Below are positions 54,960 to 64,000 of a DNA stretch of 64,000 nt, piece by piece. The DNA is taken from assembly GCA_016630955.3 (NCBI GenBank), contig CM049985.1, positions 992,001 through 1,056,000 on the forward strand, written 5' to 3'. The notes under the pieces were generated by a model. The model saw only the letters and a program-made list of their open reading frames with translations, did not search any database and was not told where the DNA came from. The stretch comes from Didymella arachidicola. Lineage: Eukaryota; Ascomycota; Dothideomycetes; Pleosporales; Didymellaceae. The position numbers and the translations under genes were made by a program. The first letter of the stretch is position 1, and every line of letters starts with the position of its first letter.

Positions 54960-55443
54960 AGTACTGTAATTCGACCCAGGGTAACGTGCGGATAGAACAA
55001 AGATTACAGCTGCAAAGTGCAGTTTGGCGGTCGAGTCGAGAAACCCACTGATCTGTTGTTTAATGGCGACGTAAAGTTTCAAGAATGAGAAAAAAGCAGT
55101 CTGCATCGTGCTCACTGGTTCTACAGAATCCTCGCCCTGGTCGGTTCGTGCGATTGAAGGCATGATGTCTCGATGCTCTGCATCGCCACTTTTACCGAAG
55201 AGAGGAAGGTCAGAGTTCGAAATATATGCGAATCAGATCATGGTCACTTGCTGGAAGACTGACCTTGTACCTTGAGCGACATGTTTTTAGCAACATCAAG
55301 TCTCGACAAAATCGCTGTGTTCCTGGCTGGGGTTGTCTCAATCGAGTCGCTAGCGTTGCGGGGTTGCAGCCGAGGTCGATCTGAGGTCGGGGTTACCGCA
55401 ACTTCATGAATATGTAGACCTCCCTTGGGGGTTGCTTGTCACA
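54960..55443. other. Intergenic region upstream of acyl-CoA dehydrogenase
   Basis: A minus-strand frame (55,163-54,960, MPSIARTDQGEDSVEP...) abuts Tc-2 and might be the 5' part of the broken gene on the far side of Pogo-9, but no family is recognisable. The rest looks like ordinary promoter DNA. Confidence 0.35.
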
Positions 55444-57483
55444 ATGCTCAAATCCGCGATAGAAGCTCAGCCAGAGCTTAACATGTCACCCACAGCCTCT
55501 TCATCGACCGCTGGCTTCTTCCAAGCGCTACCGGTACTGCCGCCGCAGTACACATCACCTGATACCTCTTCAGCATCGGATAAGGCGAACAGCACTTCCC
55601 TAGCAGATGACCGAGTTTTCGCTCGCATTCTGGAGCTCTATCTGCCATCGAACAGGACATCTGTCACTTCGCATCTCCACAGAATCGCACGTTTGGCACT
55701 GGACCCACGCATCCTTGCGCATGCCACGGATGCGGAGACTAACCACCCTGTGCTCCGCTCATTAACGACTTTCGGCCAAGAGAACCGTAGTGACCCTCTC
55801 TGGACGACATCAGGATGGCAAAGTCTCAAGGAAATTGGATACGCTGAAGGAGTAGTTGCAGTGGCCTACTCGCAGTCACCTGAGTTGACCCATGTTAATA
55901 AGCGGGTCTACGAGTTTGGCCTTGGGCATCTTTGGAGTGTGACAGGCACAATGACTGGTTGTCCCATGAGTATGACCGACGGCGCCGCAACATTGCTGTC
56001 CATGCACTTGAGAGATGCTGATGGGGATCAGACCGGACGAGTGCGGGTGTTTGAAGAGGCCTATCGCCGCTTGACGAGTCGAGATCCGAAGTATGCGTGG
56101 ACGAGTGGGCAGTGGATGACAGAGCGAAGCGGAGGCAGCGACGTATCTGGAACTGAGACGCTTGCCACACGGCTGACCGCTGCCGAGATCGCGCGCGACG
56201 AAGAGGAGGGCAGGAGTGAGGACGCAGTGGGTATGCCGCTTGGTCCCTGGAAGATCAACGGCTTCAAGTGGTTCAGTAGTGCGACCGACTCGGAGATGGT
56301 TGTTCTGCTCGCTCAAACAGAGAGGGGTCTCAGCGCCTTCTGCATGCCTATGCGGCGGCGCAAAGGTAACCGACCCGCCGCAGCCAATATCGTCAATCAG
56401 GAAGCACCGCCCGAAACCGAACTCAACGGCATTCGCATCCAGCGGCTAAAAAGTAAGCTCGGCACCAAGTCACTGCCAACTGCTGAACTCGAGCTTGGTG
56501 GTGCCCGAGCTTGGCTTATTGGTACAGAAGGACGTGGCGTAGCCGAGATATCCGCTATTCTAAACATTACCCGTCTGTCAACCGCAGCTGGGAGCGTAGC
56601 AAACTGGTCCCGTGGACTTGCTATCTGTCGTGCATATAGTCAAGTCCGCAAAGTTCGAGGCGGTCTTCTGCAGGATAATCCAGCGCATCTACGCTGGATG
56701 GCGGAAGAGACTGTCAAGTACCATGCCGCAGCTCACTTCACTTTCTTCGGTGTTGCATTGCAAGGCGCGCTCGAGCAGTCGTCCGATGCAGTCGTTGTGA
56801 ATACAAAAGCGGCGAAACTTGTGCCTGGAGATAGGGGGAATATCTCGTTGCTCCTCAGGCTATTGCTTCCAGTCCTGAAGGCGCAGGTTTCTGTGGCGTC
56901 TGTGCACGGACTGCGACAGTGTATGGAATGTCTAGGCGGGGTAGGATACTGCGAGAACAACGAGGACGGCGGCCTGCTGAACATCGCCAAGATCTACCGC
57001 GACAATCTTGTAAATCCTATATGGGAAGGGACAGTAAGCGTCATGGCGGAAGATGTTGTGCGCGTGCTCACAGACAAGCGCTTGAGCGACGGCGACATCA
57101 TTGGCAACGTGCTCGCACCGTGGATATTGAACGTGCTTGCAGGCTGTGATACTGCTCTCAAGGACGAGATCTCGGCGGTCAGGAATCGGCTGGAGGCACT
57201 GAAGACACTCATCAATGGTAAAGATAAGGACGAGCTGCTATACAGCGGGCGCGAGATCCTAGATCATCTCGAAGCTATCGTCTCCGAGACGATTCTGCTT
57301 TATGATGCTACTGAAAACCCCAGCTTTGTGGCACAGGAGGTTGCAAGACGCTGGGCTCGGTCTAAGTGCCCGAACACATTGGGATCTGATGGTCTGCTTC
57401 CTTGGAAGGATGCAGTGAGGATTGACAAAAGCATTTTCTTGGGCACATCGAGTCTCGGAGCAGCAAGACTCGAAAAGTTGTAA
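55444..57483 (+). CDS. AidB-like acyl-CoA dehydrogenase family protein
   Basis: FAD-containing protein of the acyl-CoA dehydrogenase superfamily, AidB/isovaleryl branch. 679 residues, no intron. Starts at ATG 55,444 (an alternative is ATG 55,483, MSPTASS); the frame further upstream has only TTG. N-terminal helical domain with an extra leader (HLHRIARLALDPRI). Mid-domain flavin-binding stretches TMTGCPMSMTDGAATLL and WMTERSGGSDVSGTET. Beta domain with FKWFSSATDSEMVVLLAQT. C-terminal helices with LGGVGYCENNEDGGLLNIAK and the AidB-type NPIWEGTVSVMAEDV. In bacteria AidB is linked to alkylation damage; in fungi the role is unknown, and fatty or branched acyl dehydrogenation is possible. The 3' end lies 45 bp from the LINE target duplication. 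Confidence 0.9.
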   Translation: MLKSAIEAQPELNMSPTASSSTAGFFQALPVLPPQYTSPDTSSASDKANSTSLADDRVFARILELYLPSNRTSVTSHLHRIARLALDPRILAHATDAETNHPVLRSLTTFGQENRSDPLWTTSGWQSLKEIGYAEGVVAVAYSQSPELTHVNKRVYEFGLGHLWSVTGTMTGCPMSMTDGAATLLSMHLRDADGDQTGRVRVFEEAYRRLTSRDPKYAWTSGQWMTERSGGSDVSGTETLATRLTAAEIARDEEEGRSEDAVGMPLGPWKINGFKWFSSATDSEMVVLLAQTERGLSAFCMPMRRRKGNRPAAANIVNQEAPPETELNGIRIQRLKSKLGTKSLPTAELELGGARAWLIGTEGRGVAEISAILNITRLSTAAGSVANWSRGLAICRAYSQVRKVRGGLLQDNPAHLRWMAEETVKYHAAAHFTFFGVALQGALEQSSDAVVVNTKAAKLVPGDRGNISLLLRLLLPVLKAQVSVASVHGLRQCMECLGGVGYCENNEDGGLLNIAKIYRDNLVNPIWEGTVSVMAEDVVRVLTDKRLSDGDIIGNVLAPWILNVLAGCDTALKDEISAVRNRLEALKTLINGKDKDELLYSGREILDHLEAIVSETILLYDATENPSFVAQEVARRWARSKCPNTLGSDGLLPWKDAVRIDKSIFLGTSSLGAARLEKL

Positions 57484-57541
57484 ATTAGGGAATGTAAGCC
57501 ACATATACTTGAGAATCTAATGTTTTTGTCCTCGGGTGGTT

Positions 57542-57562
57542 TAGTTTAGTTTAGTTTAGCCA
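57542..57562 (-). repeat. LINE 3' tail of (CTAAA)n
   Basis: Read on the plus strand as tagtttagtttagtttagcc; on the element's own strand it is a ctaaa-type repeat ending the 3' UTR, directly next to the left copy of the target duplication. Confidence 0.8.
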
Positions 57563-57827
57563 TCCTACTCGGTTTCAGCCGCGTACTGCGCAGCTATGCC
57601 CGGAGTGACAGGTCGTGGCAGACAGCGGACGCGGCGCGGATGTTGATCCGCGCCGCCCCACTTCATCCCTCGCGAAGAGGAACCAGCTGCCCCCGAAACC
57701 TGCCGTCTTCCATCAACCACTATCTACAATTTGCCGGCCAGCTCATCTCGATAGCGGTTCTACTAAATGTATGCTGTGTTCCTAGGCTCTTAGAGACACT
57801 TCGCCTCGTCTGTCGCGTCCGCTGTAC

Positions 57828-60800
57828 CTACAGTCTCCCCCCAACGCTCGGCGTCGTCTGCGTATCTCTGATCCCCATATGCCCAAGGATCTGCGTTTGC
57901 TCCATATACTCGAGGGCTTTGGTGGCTAGCTGCGGCGTACTCAGGATTGCCCTGAGGCTGTGTCGTCCGGATAGGTTGGCGAAGATGCGGTTCCGGAGGT
58001 CCTTGTGCTTGCTGCAGCGGAGGAGGACGTGAGCGACGGTCTGCCGCCTCTCTCCACAGCTGCAGCCGGGGCTAGTGATGTCCGGAACGTGTCGATTGAA
58101 GAGGAAGTCGTTGAGACCAATCTTCTCGGTCCGCGGCTGCACCAGCAGCGCGCTTTCCCTTTTGCTAAGCCTCTCATGGAGCTGCAGCACCTTCTTGGTG
58201 GGCGTCGGTGTGTGCCTGTATGTCGCGCGGCCTTTCTTTTCTTCCCTCCACGCGCTGATCCACGCTCTCTCTGCCTGCGTCTTGCACCACCGTCTGAGTG
58301 TCGTTTTGAGTGGGTATAGCTGTGCGGGCGGGTCTGCTGGCTGCTGTCTGCGGCCGTTCTCTCTCCATCCGGTGGCTTCCTTGGCAGCCTGGTCGGCGGC
58401 CTCGTTTCCGGGTATGCCCACGTGGGCGGGTATCCATCGGACAATCACTGAGCATCCTTTGTCCTGGAGCTCCAGGACCTGTTGCGCGATGTCCGCGAGG
58501 ATGTACGCGTCTGATCGCCCTTCGGCTTTGGCTATTGACCAGATGGCGGCTTGGTTGTCCGTGTATATGGAAATTTGTTTTCGTTCGCCGTCTCCGTCTG
58601 CATACTCCTGCGCGATCTGCAGTGCTAGGCTGATGCCTTGCAGCTCCGCTGCGTATACTGTCGACAGTGTGTCGGATCCCATATGTACGGATAGCGTCTG
58701 TTGTGTTAGCGGGCACACTGCTGCGGAGCCGATCTCGCCCTCGATGCCGCTGCCATCTGTATATATGCTAAGGCTCTTGTTTGCTACGCACTCTCGATCA
58801 TGGCGTTCGCGGGCCCTGTCGGCGTCGCGGTCAATGTAGGTGTCTGGCCCTCGCCGCCACGGCGGTGTGATGAACAGAGGGATAGGCTCTTGCTTGTCGA
58901 GATCGCGCACCTGCTTGTTCTTCAGTGCCTCGTAGGCTTTCTGCCACGGGCTTTTATGTGCCCTATAGTTCTTGTCAATGACCACTAGTACCGGTTCGCG
59001 TGGCTCGTAGCACGCAGTCTGTGCGATGGTCCTAGACGAAGACAGTTAAGTGACGACGTCCGCGTTGTGCTTCCGGATCTGCTGCTCAACAGGAAGAAGG
59101 AATGTCTCTACATCCGGTGCGACCCTTGATGTCGCTCTGTAGGCGCCGCATATGCTTCTTGCTGCTCTTGCTTAGATGCTGCGCAAGGCGTCGACTGTCT
59201 TGTGCGTGTAGCCGCGCTTCTTGTCGTTAAGGTTGGCGTTGGACCAGATAGAGCACGCGTACATCATCTGTAGGAGCGCAATAGCTTCGTACAGTCTGCG
59301 CATGTCTTGCAGCCGGACGCCCCAGGTGGAGCTGCCCAGGCTGCTCAACGTGTGCACTGTGCGAGTTGCCTTTTGTCTAATCGTCTCTACATGCTCTTTC
59401 CACCTCAGCTTGGCATCCAGGGTCAGCCCCAGATACTTGCATGTTGGTGACGGCTTTATCTCTCCCTATTCTGTCTGGATGGACGCGTCGATGTTGATGC
59501 GTTTGCGCGATCTTATAAAGTAGGTCAGCTGGAACTTGTCGGGAGCGAAGACCGAGGCGTGTGTGGTTGCCCATCGCTGTGCTTTCTCAAGTGTTGTGCC
59601 TAGTATTTCGCACGTTCGTTCTGTGGTTTTGCCCCAAGCGAGGATGGCCACGTCGTCAATGTATCCCGTAGACATGGTATCTGTCTGCTCGTTGCACTGG
59701 TCGACCAAATCGGCGTTGTAGAGGATATAGAGCAGAGGGGAGAGGGGCGAGCCCTGCGGAATGCCCGTGTTGATCGCGTAGTCGTTGGACGTATAACCGT
59801 CGACCAGAATATGCGTGTGTCTGTCGCTCAAGAAGCTTGCTATCCAGCGCACTGTGTTCTTGTCGACCTTCCGCTTTCGCAGGTTGTGAAGCAGCCGCTT
59901 GTGAGATACGTTGTCGAAGGCTCCGGACACGCCCAGCAACAGGAGGCTGGCCACCTGGCCGTCTTTGCCGTTGTTCCACTGTTCGTAGATCTTCGCTGTG
60001 ACAGCGTGTAGTGCGTGCTCGGTAGATCGATGCTTCCTTCCACCCATGTGGGTCGGTGGTAGCACGTGGTGGGTCTCAACGAGGTAGCTCAGTCTCCGTG
60101 CCACTACCGCATCCATGACCTTGCCGATTGTGTTGAGCAGTGCGATGGGCCGGTATGCTTTAGGTACTGCGTAGTTGGCTTTACCAGGTTTGCGCAGGAC
60201 CGCTGTAATAGAGGCTTGGAACGAGACCGGGCAGTAGCCCAGCCGTAGGCTTTGGTTATAGATTCTCGTCAGGTGGGCTGCAATTAGATCGATGCCGGCT
60301 TGCAGCGCTTTGTTTATGATGCCATCCGGCCCTAGAGCCTTAAGGGGCGATGCCGCTTGTATCGCTGTGCGCACCTCCTTCTCCTCAATCAGTAGCATGT
60401 TAATCTGGCCGCTGTACGCAGCGTGCTCTATGTCTCCCAAGTCTGCTTCAGGTGGCGTTAGAAAGAAGACGTCTCGAAATAGCTTAGCTTTGTCTGCAGG
60501 GTTGATAAGTTCTTCTTGTGTGTCAGGGTGATGTATAGTTGGTATGGATCTGGTGGACTAGTCGTGCCTTGTGCGTGCCTACTTCGCTAGCTTCTATAGC
60601 GCGTCTGGCGACTTAGATGCCCGCTCAATACGGTCTCTGTGTGCTTTACGCAGTGCCTTTCTAATCGTCCTCGCTTTGTGATTCCTTGCGGCGCGGTATG
60701 CTTCCCACGTCTCTTCTGTGTAGTGTCGGCTGTGTGCTCTCTTCAGTCGTTTTGTCTCAGCGAGCACTGCTCTGCATTCCTCAGTCCATCCCTCGCGTGT

Positions 60801-61745
60801 ATAGGTGGAGGGATGAGTCTCGGGCACTGCTTCGTGTATCGCTTCCTGGATTGCTGCTGTCACCTTAGCCGTGTAGGAGTCAAGCGCTGTGTTTATAAGT
60901 AGTCTTCGAAGAGGAGGCAGAGAGCGCCTTAGCGCTTTCGTATACAGTTTCTTGTTTAGTCTTTTCTAGTCTTTCTGCGGCTTCTTCTTAAGACATTGCA
61001 CTGTAAGATCTAGCGTTGTGCTTATAGGCAGATAATCTAAGTCGTAGTCTAGGCTCCTGTCTACTTTGCTTTTAATAACTTGCTTAATTAGCCCTGTTGT
61101 AATAAGACAAAGATTAATTATAGACTGCAATTAGCCTTCCTTGTACGTTACTGTGCCTAGTAGGAGGGTGTTATAGAGCGCAAAGTCCCCTATAATGTCT
61201 ATTAGGTCTTCTAATTTAGGATTAGTAACCTCCCTGTTTAGTCCTCCCTATAAGGGGTAGTGCAGATTAAAGTTACTAAGTAGCACTTGTTTGTTTATCT
61301 AGTAATGCCTTAACGCCTCCTGCACCTGCGGTATTGCACTCTGCCGGTTGTTTAAGGTCTTTGGCGGGTTGTAGACGTTGTAGACGTTGTAGACGATAAG
61401 CTGCTCTTAGCTTTGCTAATCGTCTGTTAGGTCTATGTTAATAATAATAATAGAACAAATGTCTCTTGTTCGCTCCTTAAAGCGCCACTTTGTCTAATCT
61501 ATTCTCTTGTTAATAAAGAAGCAGACCTGTGCTTAGCCTTCCGCGTCTCCTGCTAGGTAGCAAAGGTGGAACCTATCCTTGGCTGGGTGATGAGTGGTAG
61601 CGGAGTACGGGTTCCTCCATGGCTCCTGGATGGCGATGATGTCGAAGTCGTAGATCGCCTGATCGCGCAGCAGCGACGCTATGACCATGTCTCTCGACTT
61701 CCTTACGTTGTACTGTAGTATGTTTAGTCTGTTGTGTCTATTCAT
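57828..61745 (-). pseudogene. LINE-1 ORF2: endonuclease, reverse transcriptase, RNase H; many stops
   Basis: About 1,305 codons in one frame. AP-endonuclease-like start (MNRHNRLNILQYNVRKSRDM, then FDIIAIQEPWRNP). From 61,535 to about 60,900 the frame is full of TAA/TAG stops and AT-rich. The reverse transcriptase follows: LGPDGIINKALQ, AYRPIALLNTIGK, HRSTEHALH, GIPQGSPLSPLLYILY and the catalytic TGYIDDVAI (about 59,660). Stops also at 60,594, 60,576 and 60,552 (the first two matching conserved Trp), and near 59,466 and 59,172. RNase H domain (58,985-57,828) with YTDGSG, AAELQGI, YTDNQAA and WIPAHVGIPGNEAADQAAKE, then a zinc-binding CSCGERRQTVAHVLLRC. One frame throughout, so stops and not indels killed it. 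Confidence 0.9.
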
Positions 61746-63427
61746 GCGTCGTTGTCGGAGTCGATTTCCATGTGCTGGCTGATGCCGCTCTGTGTCTGCT
61801 GCGTACTGCTCCCAGTTGCTTCCATAGCCCTCCGGGTAGGTATGATGTGCCTCTGCGGCCTTTGACTGCCGCTTGCTTGTGTTAAGGGGTTCTGTTGCTC
61901 TGCTGAGTCGACGCTTGTGCCTGCGTTAGTCCTCTTCTGTCCTCGTCCAGTCTGTGATCGGTTCCTGGTGATCGGCGCCGGCTGCGTTGATGCAGGGCCC
62001 TGGGCCGGTCTGCTCCTTCGGACAGTAGCCGCCGGTGTCTCCAGTGGGATGTTGTTCCTTGGTGTCTCCGCGACTGGGTGGTAGTATGGGCGTACGTTGT
62101 ATGCAGCCCTTGCTTTTGCCCTCTCCTCCTTCCTGGTAGGGCACTGGTAGCTCCACGCTTCGTGCTCGCCTCGGCAGGCGGCACACTTCCTGGGTATGTT
62201 CCGCTCGAGCTTGGTCGGACAGTCCCTGCTCTCGTGTTGTTGCGCGCAGTAGCCACATGCGATTGTTGCCTTGCACTGGGTTCCTATGTGGCCGTAGTGT
62301 TGGCACTTGAAGCACTGCTTCACTCGGCACTGCCGCTCATACCGCTCGCACTGGAAGACCTCGCCCTGCCAGATAAGGCCCTCGTCAATGATCTTGTTGG
62401 CGTCCTCTGCCTTGCTGAACTCTATGATGACGCTGGAGGCGGCTTTCGTGGGTGCGTTGCGTGTCAGCCACCCGACGTACTTGATCTCTGCCTGTGGGAT
62501 GAACGGCTTGTTGTCCAGCAGTAGCTGATCCCTCGTCTCCTCAAACCTGTCCATGTCTATTGTGCTGGTGCGCATGCCGTATGCGATGATGCCGTAGGTT
62601 GTGATCCGCAAGGTGGCCCTGTTGCCAATGCGGTGGACCCAGTCGTCAGCGAACTGCTTTAGTGCTTCTACTTCTTTGTTGGTCGCCGTTCTGATGCTAA
62701 GGTCGCCGCTTCTTAGCTAGTTTAAAGAGAGCACCTTAATGCTGTTAATATTTTCGTTTCCGCTTTGCGCGATGGCGCGCTCTACATGCGCGTTAAGGTT
62801 GCGCGGGTTCATCGCCCGCAGGCTGAGCACTGTACTGGGGTCTCTGATGGTCACGACGACTTCACGCTGCGTCTGCATAGGAGCCATTCTGGGAACTTGT
62901 GTATTCGCTGTACTTGCTAGCGGTGCGCCCCTCGCCGCCATCGCAGCGTAGCTGAGCACGCCACCAGTCTGTGGTCCTGCGTTTTTGATCTGTCTTGCCA
63001 TCTGCAGATTGGCCTTACCTACCTCTACCGCCTCCTTGGCTGCAGTCCTAGCTTCCTCTCCGTTCCTTATGTTTTGTTGTACGTTTGTGGCGATTGCGTG
63101 GACGGTATCAGCGGTGTTCTTAATGTCGGTCTTGAGTTCCTGCTTGACAGCATCAAGCATTCGCGTGGTGTTGTCGGAGGACGCCTTGGCCTCAGTTTGC
63201 AGGATGCTAAGCGCGTCGCACACCGTGCTGAGGTCAGGCGCGTGTTGCACTTTCAGTATAAACGTCAGCGTGCCGTGTATGATGACCTTGACGAGGTCTG
63301 CTGGCACAGGCTGGCTTTGCGTGCGATCGATACAGGCCAGCGCGTCCTGAAGGTAGGTGCTGAGGCGTGTAGCGTGCTCGCGGAATGGGGTGGGCCACGT
63401 GGGCTGCTGAGACCATGGTGTCGCCAT
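61742..63427 (-). pseudogene. LINE-1 ORF1 (gag-like, zinc knuckles) with one stop
   Basis: 562 codons. N-terminal helical part (MATPWSQQPTWPTPFREHA; coiled-coil-like LDAVKQELKTDIKNTADTVH), an RRM-like middle (VVVTIRDPSTVLSLRAMNPR), an in-frame TAG at 62,717-62,719, then LRITTYGIIAYGMRTS and three Cys-rich knuckles (CFKCQHYGHIGTQC, CGYCAQQHESRDC, CAACRGEHEAWSYQC), a Pro/Thr/Gln-rich tail and acidic end (HMEIDSDNDA). Likely the RNA-binding protein of the element. Its TGA stop overlaps the ORF2 ATG in the four bases ATGA (61,745-61,742). Confidence 0.88.
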
Positions 63428-63570
63428 GGCACGTCAGACGCAGTGGGCTGCTGCGGCTGGGTGCTGGCTAGTCAATTGGCGTCAAGAGCGACCGTTTGAG
63501 CACGAAAATACGAGTGAATTCCAAAAATCGAGTTCTCGCTATGTGTGGTGTTTTTCGTCCTCGGGTGGTT

Positions 63571-64000
63571 ATAGTTAGCAAATCCTACTGCCGCAAAAAC
63601 AGAAGCGGTTAAGCGAGGCTTAGTCATCTCCCATCCCAACCGAGCCTTTCCGAAGAACCTATGCCCTCCTGCGACGCTCAACTTGTTTAATCGAACCGTG
63701 CTCCATGTGCATCCTCGTCTCACCCAAATCTGCAACTTCTTCTTACTCATAGGCTCGAGTTGCTGTCTCGTCGCACTGACACCAGCACGATCTACGTAAG
63801 GCCCGCCTCCCCACCCTACAACTCCGAAGCGGCTGTCAGCCCCATGTTACCGCTGTGGATCTCCACTCATTCTCCGCAAATGGCAAAGCTTCATTCTGAG
63901 CCTTGAATAGTACACCACTGCAATTCGTTTCGTTGCAATGGGACTTGCAGGTGAGGAGTCGTGGAAGACAAATCTTCCATCTAATGAAGCGTCCTGGTCT
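63571..64000. other. Right flank of LINE-1
   Basis: No gene recognised. 63,585-63,590 (atcctact) resembles the bases just inside the LINE 3' end (57,563-57,570), probably by chance. Confidence 0.4.

Larger units (their letters stand above)
57542..63556 (-). mobile_element. LINE-1: full-length Tad1-like non-LTR retrotransposon
   Basis: About 6,015 bp, flanked by the 14-base duplication gtcctcgggtggtt (57,528-57,541 and 63,557-63,570). 5' end at 63,556, then a 129-bp leader, ORF1, ORF2, a ~265-bp 3' UTR and a (ctaaa)n tail. Order gag-like ORF1, then endonuclease, reverse transcriptase and RNase H in ORF2 is that of the Tad1 clade. The 5' leader is short but the ORFs are complete, so the insertion is not 5'-truncated. 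Stops are spread through both ORFs. Confidence 0.88.

Noticed and set aside
57541..57562. tttag repeats as telomere-like or interstitial telomeric DNA
   Set aside because: Only about four units, not TTAGGG, and placed exactly at the LINE 3' end next to its target duplication; it is the element tail.
58075..58839. 254-codon plus-strand open frame
   Set aside because: It is the antisense shadow of the LINE RNase H region, which has clear catalytic motifs on the minus strand.
1..64000. Starship-type giant element (tyrosine-recombinase captain)
   Set aside because: No DUF3435-like tyrosine recombinase frame was seen; cargo-like gene content alone is not evidence.

Overview
The window is a stretch of filamentous ascomycete (Pezizomycotina) nuclear DNA, probably a Pleosporales-type Dothideomycete. 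This rests on short spliceosomal introns (43-62 nt), a Zn2Cys6 regulator, fungal metabolic genes, many pogo/Fot1-type transposons, a Tad1-like LINE, and AT-rich or nonsense-riddled copies that look like repeat-induced point mutation (RIP). The taxon is inference, since no rRNA or marker gene is present. Host genes are islands between mobile elements, which occupy about 45 percent of the 64 kb.

Layout. 1-3.7 kb: two pogo elements (Pogo-1, cut by the window edge, and Pogo-2) in AT-rich debris. 4.3-8.1 kb: an FAD-dependent oxidoreductase gene broken by Pogo-3. 8.7-18.2 kb: a decaying aromatic-catabolism block with maleylacetate reductase (intact), an intradiol ring-cleavage dioxygenase (dead), Pogo-4 (intact transposase), an aldehyde dehydrogenase (intact), a salicylate-hydroxylase-like monooxygenase (dead) and a SnoaL-like protein (intact). 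18.2-21.4 kb: small inverted-repeat elements and Pogo-5. 21.6-23.4 kb: an intact cytochrome P450. 23.8-32.0 kb: a nest of Pogo-6 (itself split by a non-coding retroelement), a 3.2 kb Tc1/IS630-type element with a second opposing ORF, and the eroded Pogo-7. 33.0-34.8 kb: a secreted serine beta-lactamase-like hydrolase. 35.0-36.8 kb: Pogo-8.

37.6-47.0 kb is the best-preserved host block: an ACS-family MFS transporter, an alpha/beta hydrolase, a Zn2Cys6 factor (apparent frameshift) and 5-oxoprolinase. They form two divergent pairs with the middle two genes tail to tail, which suggests import and hydrolysis of a pyroglutamyl or related amide substrate. 48.0-50.7 kb: a secreted GH2 beta-galactosidase. 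51.7-55.0 kb: Pogo-9 next to an intact Tc1-type element. 55.4-57.5 kb: an intronless AidB-like acyl-CoA dehydrogenase. 57.5-63.6 kb: a full-length 6.0 kb LINE on the minus strand, bounded by a 14-bp target duplication.

How the parts relate. Nine pogo elements of three subfamilies share one design: TA target duplication, and terminal inverted repeats each holding two tandem copies of a 10-17 base motif, although the motif itself differs between subfamilies. Only Pogo-4 and the Tc1 element at 53.6-55.0 kb keep uninterrupted transposases. The others carry stops, frameshifts or lost catalytic aspartates. The aromatic block has lost ring hydroxylation/decarboxylation and ring cleavage, leaving the reductase and dehydrogenase without an obvious local route.
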